64,000 nucleotides of DNA, from NCBI RefSeq assembly GCF_002949735.1, contig NZ_CP026681.1:2976001-3040000 (forward strand). Reading direction: 5' to 3'. The notes beneath the pieces were generated by a model. The model had not been told where the DNA came from. It worked only from the letters and a program-made list of their open reading frames with translations, and searched no databases. This document shows positions 53,930 through 62,230 of the stretch, in pieces (the stretch's first letter is position 1; each line of letters starts with the position of its first letter). The DNA is from Nostoc sp. 'Peltigera membranacea cyanobiont' N6 (GTDB lineage Bacteria; Cyanobacteriota; Cyanobacteriia; Cyanobacteriales; Nostocaceae). Position numbers and translations under genes: made by a program.

Positions 53930-55588
53930 TTATTGCCATACAAAAACTTTGGCTTCGTATGGTCCCAAATCAACTGTGATGCCTTCTTCAACAGCTTCGA
54001 CATCATAATTGCCTGTCCACTCGTGCCATGTTCCACCGCTTCCTAAATTAGCAACATGATAGCCACCGAGAAAGTTTTCTGAGAAATTTGCTATTACGAC
54101 TACACGAGAACCTTCATCATTCCAACGAGTATAAGCTAATACTTTTGCATCTGCATTCTCGTGGATAAAATCAATATTTTCTGTGTAGAGAGCGTGATTA
54201 CTTTTACGCAGGTTGGTTAAGCCTTTGTATGATTCAAATAAACCACGATTTAAATCGTTACCTAATAGTGTCCAGTCAATTTTGGATGATTCAGGTTGTT
54301 TCGGTTTATACTCTCCAAATTCCTCTCCCATCCAAATTAAAGGTACACCAACAGCAGTCATTAAGATGGCGACTCCTAACTTAGCCCGCCTGAAGGCTTC
54401 TTCGTCAAAAATCTCACGGTTCCCCAGTTCTACCATGACATGGTTATGGTCGTGGTTGGTGAGGTAATTTACTACATTCGTGGCACCTAAGAAGCCTTGA
54501 CGTTTGCAGTCAATGACATCTTTGAGACGCTCTAAATCAAATGTATCACCGCAGATATGTTCTAGAATGCAGTGATAGAAACTGTCATGCCAACAACCAT
54601 CCATTGGCCCATCTATATTAGTAATGCTGGTAGTTTCAGGAATGTGTTCGGCAATATTATAAAAAGGCTTCATGCTAGCAGTATTTTTAGCTTCCTGAAC
54701 AATCCAGTGCATGAAGTCGTAATTAGCAATTTGCCGTGCTGCATCATAGCGAATACCATCAAGATGATATTCTCCAATCCAAAAACGAATTACCTCACTA
54801 ATAAATTTCCGTGCTGGATGAATCTCTAATTTTTCGTCATAATGTTCGTAATTAAACTCAGGCCCCCAGTTATTATCAGGATCGCGAGGTTCATGATGAT
54901 ACCAATAATCGTGGTCAATTTGTGTTAAAGGAGCAGATGCTTCTGAGTGATTATAAATACCGTCAATAATTATACGAATGCCTCTGCCGTGACACTCATC
55001 AATCAAATTTTTCAATTCAGCAGTAGAACCATAACTTGATTCTGTTGCAAAAAAGTGGCGGGGATTATAACCCCAACTATAATCACCAGGATATTCTTTG
55101 AGTGGCATTAACTCAATAGCATTAATTCCTAGTTCACATAAATAATCTAACTTTTCAATGACGTGTTTATACTTGCCTCGTGCATAAGGATCGTCCTCAC
55201 CACCAGAAAAGTCACCAACGTGTAATTCATAAATTACTAATTCGTGGTCAGCAGGTAAAGGTTTATCATCATGTTGCCAATGGTATGTATCGGTAATCTT
55301 TTTTCCATCTTTTACATGGATAACACCATCATCTTTTCCACTCAGTTCATCTATATCAGTTGCACAGGGGTCTGTAACATCAACCCATTGTTCTGGTTCA
55401 AAAAACCATGAATTTGATTGGACACGAAATTTATATTTATAATCGCCATCTTCTAGTTCAACACTTGTACGAAAATAACCATCATCACCTTTTTCCATTG
55501 GAATTTCTTGCCAATCAGAAAAAGAACCAATTAATGCGGCTCCTTTGTTGTAAGGTGCAAATAAATTAAATTCAATTGGCTTTGCCAT
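53930..55588 (-). CDS. GH13 alpha-amylase family enzyme with CBM48 domain
   Basis: 552 residues. The N-terminal CBM48-type starch-binding domain (about 1-95) leads into a GH13 barrel. The catalytic set is present: nucleophile Asp in GIRYDAAR (about 280), acid-base Glu in NIAEHIPE (about 310) and the third Asp in NHDHNH (about 378). Other motifs are GIRIIIDGIYNHS and MGEEFGEY. It should act on alpha-1,4/1,6-glucan, perhaps as a branching enzyme, debranching enzyme or trehalohydrolase; which one cannot be settled by eye. It likely works on cytoplasmic glycogen, since no signal peptide is seen. Divergent region on the right is AT-rich. Confidence 0.88.
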   Translation of the reverse strand: MAKPIEFNLFAPYNKGAALIGSFSDWQEIPMEKGDDGYFRTSVELEDGDYKYKFRVQSNSWFFEPEQWVDVTDPCATDIDELSGKDDGVIHVKDGKKITDTYHWQHDDKPLPADHELVIYELHVGDFSGGEDDPYARGKYKHVIEKLDYLCELGINAIELMPLKEYPGDYSWGYNPRHFFATESSYGSTAELKNLIDECHGRGIRIIIDGIYNHSEASAPLTQIDHDYWYHHEPRDPDNNWGPEFNYEHYDEKLEIHPARKFISEVIRFWIGEYHLDGIRYDAARQIANYDFMHWIVQEAKNTASMKPFYNIAEHIPETTSITNIDGPMDGCWHDSFYHCILEHICGDTFDLERLKDVIDCKRQGFLGATNVVNYLTNHDHNHVMVELGNREIFDEEAFRRAKLGVAILMTAVGVPLIWMGEEFGEYKPKQPESSKIDWTLLGNDLNRGLFESYKGLTNLRKSNHALYTENIDFIHENADAKVLAYTRWNDEGSRVVVIANFSENFLGGYHVANLGSGGTWHEWTGNYDVEAVEEGITVDLGPYEAKVFVWQ

Positions 55589-55924
55589 AGAAGTGTTTGT
55601 AATATCAAGGGTTCATATAAGTATTCTCTAATGCTCAATTGAATTAGCAAATCGCTCTAGAGAAATAATTATATAAATAGCGCTTCTATCTTCAGGAGTA
55701 ATTTATAAATACCTTATAAAAATCATTGTTTTTTGACAATTTTTGACTATCGATCGGATTGTTTTTTTGAATTTGTATATAAATTTTATATTATATGTTT
55801 TTTCGTTAAAAATACTACTAGCTTTAAAATATTTTTGTAGTAAAGCACAAAGTTTTAATAAATAAATTAATGGCTTTTTGTTGAGTTCTGAAATAGCAGA
55901 TATTTAGCAATCAATATCTGCTAT
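55589..55924. other. Very AT-rich gene-free stretch
   Basis: Upstream region of the GH13 gene, with long A/T tracts near 55730-55880. No gene, repeat or RNA is recognisable. It presumably holds the GH13 promoter, but I cannot place its boxes. Confidence 0.5.
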
Positions 55925-56046
55925 GGGACTTCCAAATAAAAAAATATCCCAAATTTTCTTGTGGGACGGGCAAGATGCCCATCCCCAATATTAGGATGGG
56001 CAAGATGCCCATCCCACAAATGAATAATTTATTTCTTGGAAAGCCC
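55925..56046. mobile_element. Small inverted-repeat element, family D copy 2
   Basis: Left end GGGACTTCCAAATAAAAAAA, right end inverse GGGCTTTCCAAGAAATAAA. The centre contains GGACGGGCAAGATGCCCATCC and GGATGGGCAAGATGCCCATCC, two near-identical palindromic blocks. TAT flanks both sides, matching a short target duplication. Confidence 0.78.
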
Positions 56047-56055
56047 TATTTCAGA

Positions 56056-56433
56056 TTAATCAATTTCGCCGTTAGTTTGTTGTAGATAACTTAAAAACCA
56101 ATTTGCCGCCGTCGCTCTGCGAGTTTGCCGAGGCCCAAATTCTCCAATTTTGTAACCTTTGAAACCAAGTTTCTCCTTGAGCATTTGTTTATTTTCAGCA
56201 GGAATAGAACGGGTCAACTTGACTATTGCAGGGCGAGACTCTATGAAATCTGGTGGTTGGGGGTACTCATCTTGCCATTCTGGTGCAACTTGGCTATTTT
56301 CCCATTGTGCAGTTGAGGAATCATAGCGATATCCTAAATAATGCCATAGCAACTGGTTAACTGTGGCATCATCAAGTTTATCGTCAATAATTGCCCAAAT
56401 TGTTTCTGTATTTAGTGGTGGCAGGTTAGACAT
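56056..56433 (-). CDS. DUF1823 family protein
   Basis: A 125-residue cytoplasmic protein of the cyanobacterial and plastid DUF1823 family. Typical pieces are IWAIIDDKLDDATVNQLLWH, LGYRYDSSTAQW, EWQDEYPQPPDFI, RPAIVKLTRSIP and GFGPRQTRRATAANW-like LYS segments. The function is unknown. It is divergent from the acylphosphatase gene, with about 68 bases between the starts. Confidence 0.88.
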   Translation of the reverse strand: MSNLPPLNTETIWAIIDDKLDDATVNQLLWHYLGYRYDSSTAQWENSQVAPEWQDEYPQPPDFIESRPAIVKLTRSIPAENKQMLKEKLGFKGYKIGEFGPRQTRRATAANWFLSYLQQTNGEID

Positions 56434-56501
56434 GTGTGATTAAAAACAGATAGTGTATACATAAACTAGGTAGACTGGAATCGTAAAGATTAGACCAGTT
56501 T

Positions 56502-56804
56502 ATGCAGAATTCTACAGCACTACCAAAGATCGTCCGTGCCCATGTATTCATTTCTGGCCGAGTCCAAGGAGTGGGCTATCGCTATTCCACTGTGGATACA
56601 GCTAGACAGTTGGGATTAACCGGTTGGGTGCGAAATCTCCCCGATAGTCGAGTAGAGGCAGTCTTTGAAGGGGCGCGAGAGGTTGTAGATAACATGGTTC
56701 GCTGGTGTCATTCTGGGCCACCTGCTGCTGTGGTTAAAGATGTTGTGGTTGAGTATGAAGTCCCTGAAGGGTTACAAAGATTTGAAGTTAAGCGGGTTGA
56801 ATAG
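56502..56804 (+). CDS. acyP: Acylphosphatase
   Basis: A 100-residue enzyme that hydrolyses acyl phosphates such as acetyl phosphate or carbamoyl phosphate. The signature is complete: VFISGRVQGVGYRYSTVDTA (catalytic Arg) and GLTGWVRNLPDSRVEAVFEG (catalytic Asn). Length and fold are typical, and it is cytoplasmic. ATG at 56502. Confidence 0.93.
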   Translation: MQNSTALPKIVRAHVFISGRVQGVGYRYSTVDTARQLGLTGWVRNLPDSRVEAVFEGAREVVDNMVRWCHSGPPAAVVKDVVVEYEVPEGLQRFEVKRVE

Positions 56805-56919
56805 AAAGTCATGCTAATATGCAGCTTTAGATACTGCATTTGCTGGGCATTAAAATCACATAAATTAGCGATCGCTAATGACAATATGAGGATGGGCTAA
56901 ATTTGCAATCATACTTTGT

Positions 56920-58584
56920 ATGGTAGTTCTGCACGCACTTTCAAATTTCATCGACTGCGATTTTGTTATCAGCGATTCAACTCCGAGTTATTGGTATGAA
57001 GGGCGTTGTCTCCAAAGTGGCGATCGCTTAAAATTACCCCGCACCTCAATGTCTGAAGCGATCGCCCACGGACTAATGCAACAGCTTGCTAAAAATGACT
57101 GTTATTCTCGTGAAGGCAAGATGTTTGGAATACTGTTGGTTGAATTGCTTAATGGCGAACAACGGGTACTAAAAGCTTTCTCCGGTCTTTTAAATGGTTG
57201 CAGTGTAGTTGAAGGCTGGGTTCCACCAATTCCAGGACGGGACGAAGTTGCTTTGGAGGAAGCCCGCACTTTAGCACAGTTGGACGCGATTAAACAGGAA
57301 ATCCTTAGCCTGAAGCAACTAACCGAACGCCAGCAATATGAAACTTTATCCGATGATTTTGAGCAACAATTGCAAGCAATGAGCGATCGCCATCGTTATT
57401 GCAAACATCAACGACAGCAAAAACGTCAGCAAATCTGCAATATACTTACTCCAGAAGCACTCGCGATCGCCCTTGAACAACTCGACGAAGAAAGTCGTCA
57501 GCAAGGAATTGAGCGGCGACAACTTAAACGCCAGCAAAATGAAGTATTACAGCCTCTCCAGCAATTAATTGCAGCAACGGATACGCGAATTAGCGAACTG
57601 AAACAACAGCGTAAAGCGTTATCCCGTCAATTACAAGCTCAGATGCACGCTACCTATAGCCTGACTAATTTTTCGGGGCGATCGCGATCGTTACAGCAAT
57701 TGATGCCGGGAGGTTCGCCTACTGGCACTGGTGACTGTTGTGCCCCAAAGTTACTGCATTATGCAGCAACACACAATTTCAAACCACTAGCAATGGCAGA
57801 GTTTTGGTGGGGTGCATCTTCAATAAATCAAGATAAAATTCAAGGAGAATTTTATGGCGCGTGTGCCGAACGATGTCAGCCATTAATGGGATTTTTACTC
57901 TCAGGGTTAAGACCTAACCCCCCGGCCCCCTTCCCTGCAAGAAAAGGGGGAGATGTCATACCGATTATTTATGAAGACAAATGGTTAATTGCTGTAAACA
58001 AACCTGCTGGGTTACTTTCAGTACCTGGGCGTTATAGCGATCGCCAAGATAGTGTTTTGAGTCGCTTACGTCATCTGTTACCGGATGGGATGATGCTTGT
58101 ATCTGTGCATCGCCTAGATCGGGAAACTTCTGGGATTTTGTTGTTAGCACGCGATCGCCAAACCCACCGACAACTCAGCCAGCAGTTTCAGCAACGCCAG
58201 ATTCACAAGGTTTATGAAGCCATACTTTCTGGTGTTGCGATCGCTGAACAAGGTGTAATTGACTTGCCATTGTGGGGAGATCCTGAAAATCGCCCTTATC
58301 AAAAAGTTGATTGGCAAAACGGTAAACCCAGCTTGACACAATTCCAAGTAATGGCGAGAGAACAAGATTACACTCGCGTAGAATTTACGCCGCTAACAGG
58401 ACGTACCCATCAATTGAGGGTTCATGCAGCTGATACGCGAGGACTTGGGATAACTATTTTAGGCGATCGCCTTTATGGATGCGATGCAGTTACTAGTCGC
58501 TTACATCTGCACGCTAGAGAACTTAGGTTCGAGCATCCACAGTTAAAAAAAACCTTTTATTTAAAAGCAATTACGCCCTTTTGA
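56920..58584 (+). CDS. RluA-type pseudouridine synthase with long N-terminal region
   Basis: 554 residues. The C-terminal part (about 346-552) is an RluA/RsuA-family synthase: IIYEDKWLIAVNKPAGLLS, then the catalytic HRLDRETSGILLLARD (Asp in RLD), then RVEFTPLTGRTHQLRVH. The N-terminal 300 residues have a coiled coil rich in Gln, Arg and Lys (about 125-235), and motifs GKMFGILLVEL, AEFWWGASS also found in similar proteobacterial enzymes. Between LSGLR (about 330) and the synthase domain the segment PNPPAPFPARKGGDVI matches a common repeat read in frame. RNA target unknown. HIP1 sites are unusually dense here. Confidence 0.88.
   Translation: MVVLHALSNFIDCDFVISDSTPSYWYEGRCLQSGDRLKLPRTSMSEAIAHGLMQQLAKNDCYSREGKMFGILLVELLNGEQRVLKAFSGLLNGCSVVEGWVPPIPGRDEVALEEARTLAQLDAIKQEILSLKQLTERQQYETLSDDFEQQLQAMSDRHRYCKHQRQQKRQQICNILTPEALAIALEQLDEESRQQGIERRQLKRQQNEVLQPLQQLIAATDTRISELKQQRKALSRQLQAQMHATYSLTNFSGRSRSLQQLMPGGSPTGTGDCCAPKLLHYAATHNFKPLAMAEFWWGASSINQDKIQGEFYGACAERCQPLMGFLLSGLRPNPPAPFPARKGGDVIPIIYEDKWLIAVNKPAGLLSVPGRYSDRQDSVLSRLRHLLPDGMMLVSVHRLDRETSGILLLARDRQTHRQLSQQFQQRQIHKVYEAILSGVAIAEQGVIDLPLWGDPENRPYQKVDWQNGKPSLTQFQVMAREQDYTRVEFTPLTGRTHQLRVHAADTRGLGITILGDRLYGCDAVTSRLHLHARELRFEHPQLKKTFYLKAITPF
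57912..57957. repeat. Repeat sequence inside a reading frame
   Basis: ACCTAACCCCCCGGCCCCCTT and AAGGGGGAG form a palindrome of the kind seen in gaps (compare 22738-22774 and 25386-25434). Here it lies inside the pseudouridine synthase gene and is translated as PNPPAPFPARKGG without breaking the frame. Confidence 0.6.
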
Positions 58585-58730
58585 AGAAATCCCCAAGAAT
58601 CAAAGTATAACTTTGTCTGCCCTAAAAGCTAGCCTATTGCTTTTTTAATTTGGATGTGATAATTTTTGCTTGTAGTTAATTCAACGGTTAACCTATCGAT
58701 TTACCGTACTTGAATAAATATCACAGTTAA

Positions 58731-58810
58731 AAGACTTCCCAATAAAAATATCCAACGAATTATTGTGAGATTACTTCACAAGGTTGGACAATTTATTCCT
58801 TGAAAATCCC
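58731..58810. mobile_element. Small inverted-repeat element, family D copy 3 (short)
   Basis: Left AGACTTCCCAATAAAAATATCC, right inverse GGGATTTTCAAGGAATAAAT, both like other family D ends but more worn. The GC-rich centre of the other copies is replaced by a short AT-rich palindrome (ATTGTGAG/CTTCACAAG), so this is a minimal version. Confidence 0.6.
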
Positions 58811-58821
58811 TAGTGAGTGGT

Positions 58822-58863
58822 AAGAACGAGAGTCCTGGAGTTTACTTTTAGACTCTCATTCTT
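58822..58863. promoter_or_regulatory. Hairpin just upstream of the SsuA-like gene
   Basis: AAGAACGAGAGTC pairs with GACTCTCATTCTT with one mismatch, around a 16-base loop, ending 17 bases before the ribosome site AGGAG. It could be a weak terminator for upstream transcription or a stabilising 5' leader hairpin. No known riboswitch motif is recognised. Confidence 0.5.
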
Positions 58864-58895
58864 ATCTTTTATTTAATCAAAGGAGTATAAAAAAG

Positions 58896-59945
58896 TTGTT
58901 GAATGAGTTCAAAAATTTATTATTTTTATTGCCACAACACTCAATCAAGCCCTTTAATGCCTTATTAGTTGCAACTTCCTGGTTAGGTTTAGCGATTTCT
59001 GGCTGCGCTCCAAGTAATGTAAATACTAATATCACTGCTAAAACTGTCAGTAACCAGACTCAAGAGAAAACCAATTTGATTCGTCTGGGATACCAAAAAG
59101 GGGGTGTAGTACCGGTTGCACGTCAAAGAGGAGAGTTAGAAAAGAAGCTGGCGGCTGAGAATATCAAAGTTGAATGGGCTGGCCCCTTTGATCGATGTGC
59201 TACCTTACTCCAAGCAATTAGCGCTAATCAAGCCGATATCGGCGGGTGCGGAGACATACCTGGATTGTCAGCGATCGCTGCCGGTCAGGATCTTTGCATT
59301 GGTGCTGTCCAGCGTCCCAGAGCAGAATCATTGGTCAATGCGATCGTAGTGCGTGGTGATTCTCCTATCCGCAAACCTGCTGACCTTGTAGGTAAAAAAG
59401 TTGCAGTCAATCAGGCTGGCGCAGGTGAGTATCTATTATTAAAAGTATTAGAAAAAGAGAAAATTCCTAAAGAGAAAGTTCAGCGTGTCTTCTTAGCTCC
59501 AACTGATGCTGCACCCGCCCTTTACCAAGGAAATGTAGACGCTTGGGCAGTTTGGGAACCTTATGTTTCAGTTGCCGAATTAGAGCATGGTGCTAGGAGA
59601 ATCACTACAACCCATCCAGCCCCTACCTACAGTCTAATGCTGGTGCGTAACGAGGCTGCGGCTAAATCTCCAGAGGCGGTGAAAGCAGCTTTTAGTGGTT
59701 TAAGCGAAGAATACGATTGGTTGAATGCAAATACAGCAAAATCAGCAGAATTTCTAGTCAAGGAGATCAAGATTTCCCCAGTCGTAGCCAAGCAGGTAAC
59801 TGAGAATCAAGGGTCACAGATACTTGTAACACCTAATGCTGATGATGTTGCCAAAATTCAGAAAACTGCTGACTGGATGCTAGAGCAAAAGATTCTACCG
59901 AAAAGGGTAGATGTTGCTAATACTATCTGTCCCACGGCTAAATGA
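58896..59945 (+). CDS. ssuA: SsuA-like sulfonate/aliphatic substrate-binding lipoprotein
   Basis: A 349-residue binding protein. It has a TTG start, with AGGAG 10 bases before; no in-frame ATG fits. The N-terminus ends in a lipobox (AISGC, Cys near residue 37), so it is a lipid-anchored periplasmic protein. The NMT1/SsuA fold shows in IRLGYQKGGVVPVARQRGEL, ADIGGCGDIPGLSAIAAGQ and GKKVAVNQAGAGEYLLLKVL. It should capture aliphatic sulfonates for an ABC importer, but no permease or ATPase genes follow. The SsuD-like gene lies 106 bases downstream. Confidence 0.87.
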   Translation: MLNEFKNLLFLLPQHSIKPFNALLVATSWLGLAISGCAPSNVNTNITAKTVSNQTQEKTNLIRLGYQKGGVVPVARQRGELEKKLAAENIKVEWAGPFDRCATLLQAISANQADIGGCGDIPGLSAIAAGQDLCIGAVQRPRAESLVNAIVVRGDSPIRKPADLVGKKVAVNQAGAGEYLLLKVLEKEKIPKEKVQRVFLAPTDAAPALYQGNVDAWAVWEPYVSVAELEHGARRITTTHPAPTYSLMLVRNEAAAKSPEAVKAAFSGLSEEYDWLNANTAKSAEFLVKEIKISPVVAKQVTENQGSQILVTPNADDVAKIQKTADWMLEQKILPKRVDVANTICPTAK

Positions 59946-59989
59946 TGGGGGCAGGGGAAGCAGGGGAAGAAAGAATAACTAAATTAATG

Positions 59990-60030
59990 CCCAATTCCCA
60001 ATTCCCAATTCCCAATTCCCAATTCCCAAT
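59990..60030. repeat. CCCAATT heptamer tandem repeat
   Basis: Nearly six head-to-tail copies of CCCAATT. Seven-base tandem repeats (STRR) are characteristic of heterocystous cyanobacteria. It lies between the SsuA-like and SsuD-like genes, 22 bases before the SsuD start. Confidence 0.92.
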
Positions 60031-60051
60031 GTAATTTTAAGGAGATGCACC

Positions 60052-61173
60052 ATGCCGATTGAATTTATTGGAATGATTGGAACGCGACAAATATCTGAGT
60101 TAGATGGGCCGAGAGTTGCGATCGCTGGCGGTTCCATAGATGCCGCTTATGTTCGCAAATTTGCTCAGGCACATGAAGACGGTGGCTTTGACTACGTGCT
60201 AGTTGGTTATGGTTCAACTGGGCCCGATGGCTTAACTGTGGCATCCTTTGCGGCTGCGGCAACAGAACGGTTAAAGTTTTTAATCGCTCATCGCCCTGGT
60301 TTTGTAGCTCCGACACTCTTTGCACGTAAGGCAGCAACTTTGGATCATTTTACTAATGGTCGCATCGCCGTACACATTATTACAGGTGGTAGCGATGCTG
60401 AACAGCAACGCGATGGGGATTGGCTCGATCGCGATACTCGCTATCGCCGTACAGATGAATATCTTGACATTGTGCGCCGAGTATGGGTTAGTGATATTCC
60501 CTTCGACTATGACGGCGAATTCTATCGGTTGAAAGATGCTTACTCAGATGTGAAGCCTCTGCAACAGCCCCATATACCCGTGTACTTTGGCGGTGCTTCT
60601 GGTGCAGCAGTACCTGTGGGTGCAAAGCATAGTGATGTGTACGCTATGTGGGGAGAACCCATTGCAGCAATTAAAGAGCGGATACGTGAAGTAAAAGCTG
60701 TAACACCACCGGGGCGATCGCCACGCTTCAGTGTATCTTTGCGGCCGATTTTGGGTGATACTGAAGCCAAAGCTTGGGAACGGGCGCACTCAATTCTATC
60801 GCGTATTAAGGAAATTCGGGCGGCAAAAACAGCAAATCAACCGCCGTTAACTCCCTACTTGAATTCAGCGCGTCCGCAAGCAGTAGGTTCAAATCGGTTA
60901 CTACAGTTTGCCCAAGAAAGCGAAATTTTCGATAAACGTTTGTGGACTCCAATTGCTGCTGCGACTGGCGCTTATGGTAATACTACCGCTCTCGTTGGTA
61001 CGCCTGAGCAAGTAGCAGAGTCCCTTGTGGATTATTATGATGCGGGGGTAACAACTCTGTTGATTCGGGGATTCGATCCATTAGAAGATGCGATCGCTTA
61101 CGGTCGCGATGTGATTCCTCTAGTCCGGGCAGAAGTGCAACGGCGGGAGCGACAAGCAGCTGTTATTGCTTAA
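60052..61173 (+). CDS. ssuD: SsuD-like FMNH2-dependent alkanesulfonate monooxygenase
   Basis: A 373-residue luciferase-like monooxygenase. A strong ribosome site (AAGGAG) precedes the ATG. Typical SsuD pieces: VGYGSTGPDGLTVASFAAAAT, LKFLIAHRPGFVAPTLFARK, VHIITGGSDAEQQRDGDWLD, DEYLDIVRRVW and PVYFGGASGAAVPV. It would use reduced flavin from a partner reductase to release sulfite from sulfonates. No flavin reductase (SsuE) is beside it. The SsuA-like gene lies just upstream. Confidence 0.9.
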   Translation: MPIEFIGMIGTRQISELDGPRVAIAGGSIDAAYVRKFAQAHEDGGFDYVLVGYGSTGPDGLTVASFAAAATERLKFLIAHRPGFVAPTLFARKAATLDHFTNGRIAVHIITGGSDAEQQRDGDWLDRDTRYRRTDEYLDIVRRVWVSDIPFDYDGEFYRLKDAYSDVKPLQQPHIPVYFGGASGAAVPVGAKHSDVYAMWGEPIAAIKERIREVKAVTPPGRSPRFSVSLRPILGDTEAKAWERAHSILSRIKEIRAAKTANQPPLTPYLNSARPQAVGSNRLLQFAQESEIFDKRLWTPIAAATGAYGNTTALVGTPEQVAESLVDYYDAGVTTLLIRGFDPLEDAIAYGRDVIPLVRAEVQRRERQAAVIA

Positions 61174-61306
61174 TGCAGCTTTGCATAAAATTTTAGTGTT
61201 TTGAAACCCAAGTTCCGCAAAGTCTTTTCAAACAATTTAACTACTCACTATTCAGCACTCAAATATTTGAAAGCTGCTGTAAAGAATTTAATTATTTCAA
61301 AAGTGC

Positions 61307-61516
61307 ATGACTAAAGTATTCATTCTCGATGCCAACCAACAACCGTTGTATCCAGTCCGCATCAGCCGTGCTAGGCTGCTATTGTCACAAGGTAAAGCTA
61401 CCGTATTCCAGCGATATCCCTTTACTATCATTCTGAAGGAGTCTTTATCTCATCTAAAACTTGAGCAACTTGGCTTCAAAATTCACCCTGACATTAAAAT
61501 AACTCGTAATTCGTAA
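61307..61516 (+). pseudogene. N-terminal remnant of an IscB-type RNA-guided nuclease gene
   Basis: Sixty-nine codons matching only the first part of IscB, the RRXRR/PLMP domain: VFILDANQQPLYPV, RARLLLSQGKATVFQRYPFT, then IILKE. Full IscB proteins run to about 400 residues with RuvC and HNH domains; all that is missing. The sequence dissolves into simple sequence (ACTCGTAATTCGTAATTAGTTAAT). No structured RNA lies directly upstream. It sits between the SsuD-like and cupin genes, probably as a footprint of an old insertion. Confidence 0.75.
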
Positions 61517-61555
61517 TTAGTTAATCTTAGTCGCCTCCCAAACCGAGGAATATAG

Positions 61556-62230
61556 ATGACAAACCCCACTATCTTGGAACCATTACCAGAAGACCAATGG
61601 TTTATTGAGAGCCAGGAACTACGATCCTTTGTAGCAACAGTGCGAGAAATTAGCGCGATCGCAGATGACGATCGCCCCCAAACTCTCGCCAGATTAGAAC
61701 CATATTTCCAAGAACTCCTTGCCCAACAGGAATGGCTACCTGAAAAGTTTGCCCAAATTAATCCTGAAAGCAAGATGGGTGGCGGTATAGGTCAGTGGTT
61801 ACTTTATCGCGCTAAAGACCGTTCCCTCTCAGTCTTCAGTTTGGTGATTCCCCCAGGTTCCACGACTCCCGTCCACGACCATTTAGCCTGGGGATTGATT
61901 GGTTTATACAAAGGCAATCAAGAAGAAACAGTCTATCGCCGTGTAGATAGCGGTGATGCTGAAGGACACGCACAATTACAAGTAACTGAAGTGCGATCGC
62001 TTCAACCAGGCGATATTTACCGCCTCTTACCCCCAGATGGTGATATCCACGCCGTCAAAACTACATCCCAGAGCGCATCTGTATCTATTCATATTCTGGG
62101 TAATGATACTGGCTGCATCTTGCGTCACCAGTTCATCCCAGAATCTCACAGCGTCAAATCCTTTCGCTCTGGATATTCCAACGCTCCTTGCAAAGAGGAA
62201 GAAGAAAAAGAACATGCCCAGGTACGATAG
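61556..62230 (+). CDS. Cysteine-dioxygenase-like cupin
   Basis: 224 residues, with a GAGGA ribosome site 6 bases before the ATG. Cupin motifs are PVHDHLAWGLIGLYKGNQEE (His-x-His and Glu) and a later DGDIHAV (His), giving the metal-binding set of the cysteine dioxygenase type. The N-terminus is helical (about 1-80). It likely oxidises a thiol or related sulfur compound with iron and oxygen in the cytoplasm; the exact substrate is unknown. The last 17 bases overlap the next gene's start, so the two are translationally coupled. Confidence 0.85.
   Translation: MTNPTILEPLPEDQWFIESQELRSFVATVREISAIADDDRPQTLARLEPYFQELLAQQEWLPEKFAQINPESKMGGGIGQWLLYRAKDRSLSVFSLVIPPGSTTPVHDHLAWGLIGLYKGNQEETVYRRVDSGDAEGHAQLQVTEVRSLQPGDIYRLLPPDGDIHAVKTTSQSASVSIHILGNDTGCILRHQFIPESHSVKSFRSGYSNAPCKEEEEKEHAQVR

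Noticed and set aside
62037..62213. Extended start for the class II aldolase gene
   Set aside because: It lies within the cupin gene in another frame and adds 59 residues absent from the family; the ATG at 62214 has a good ribosome site.
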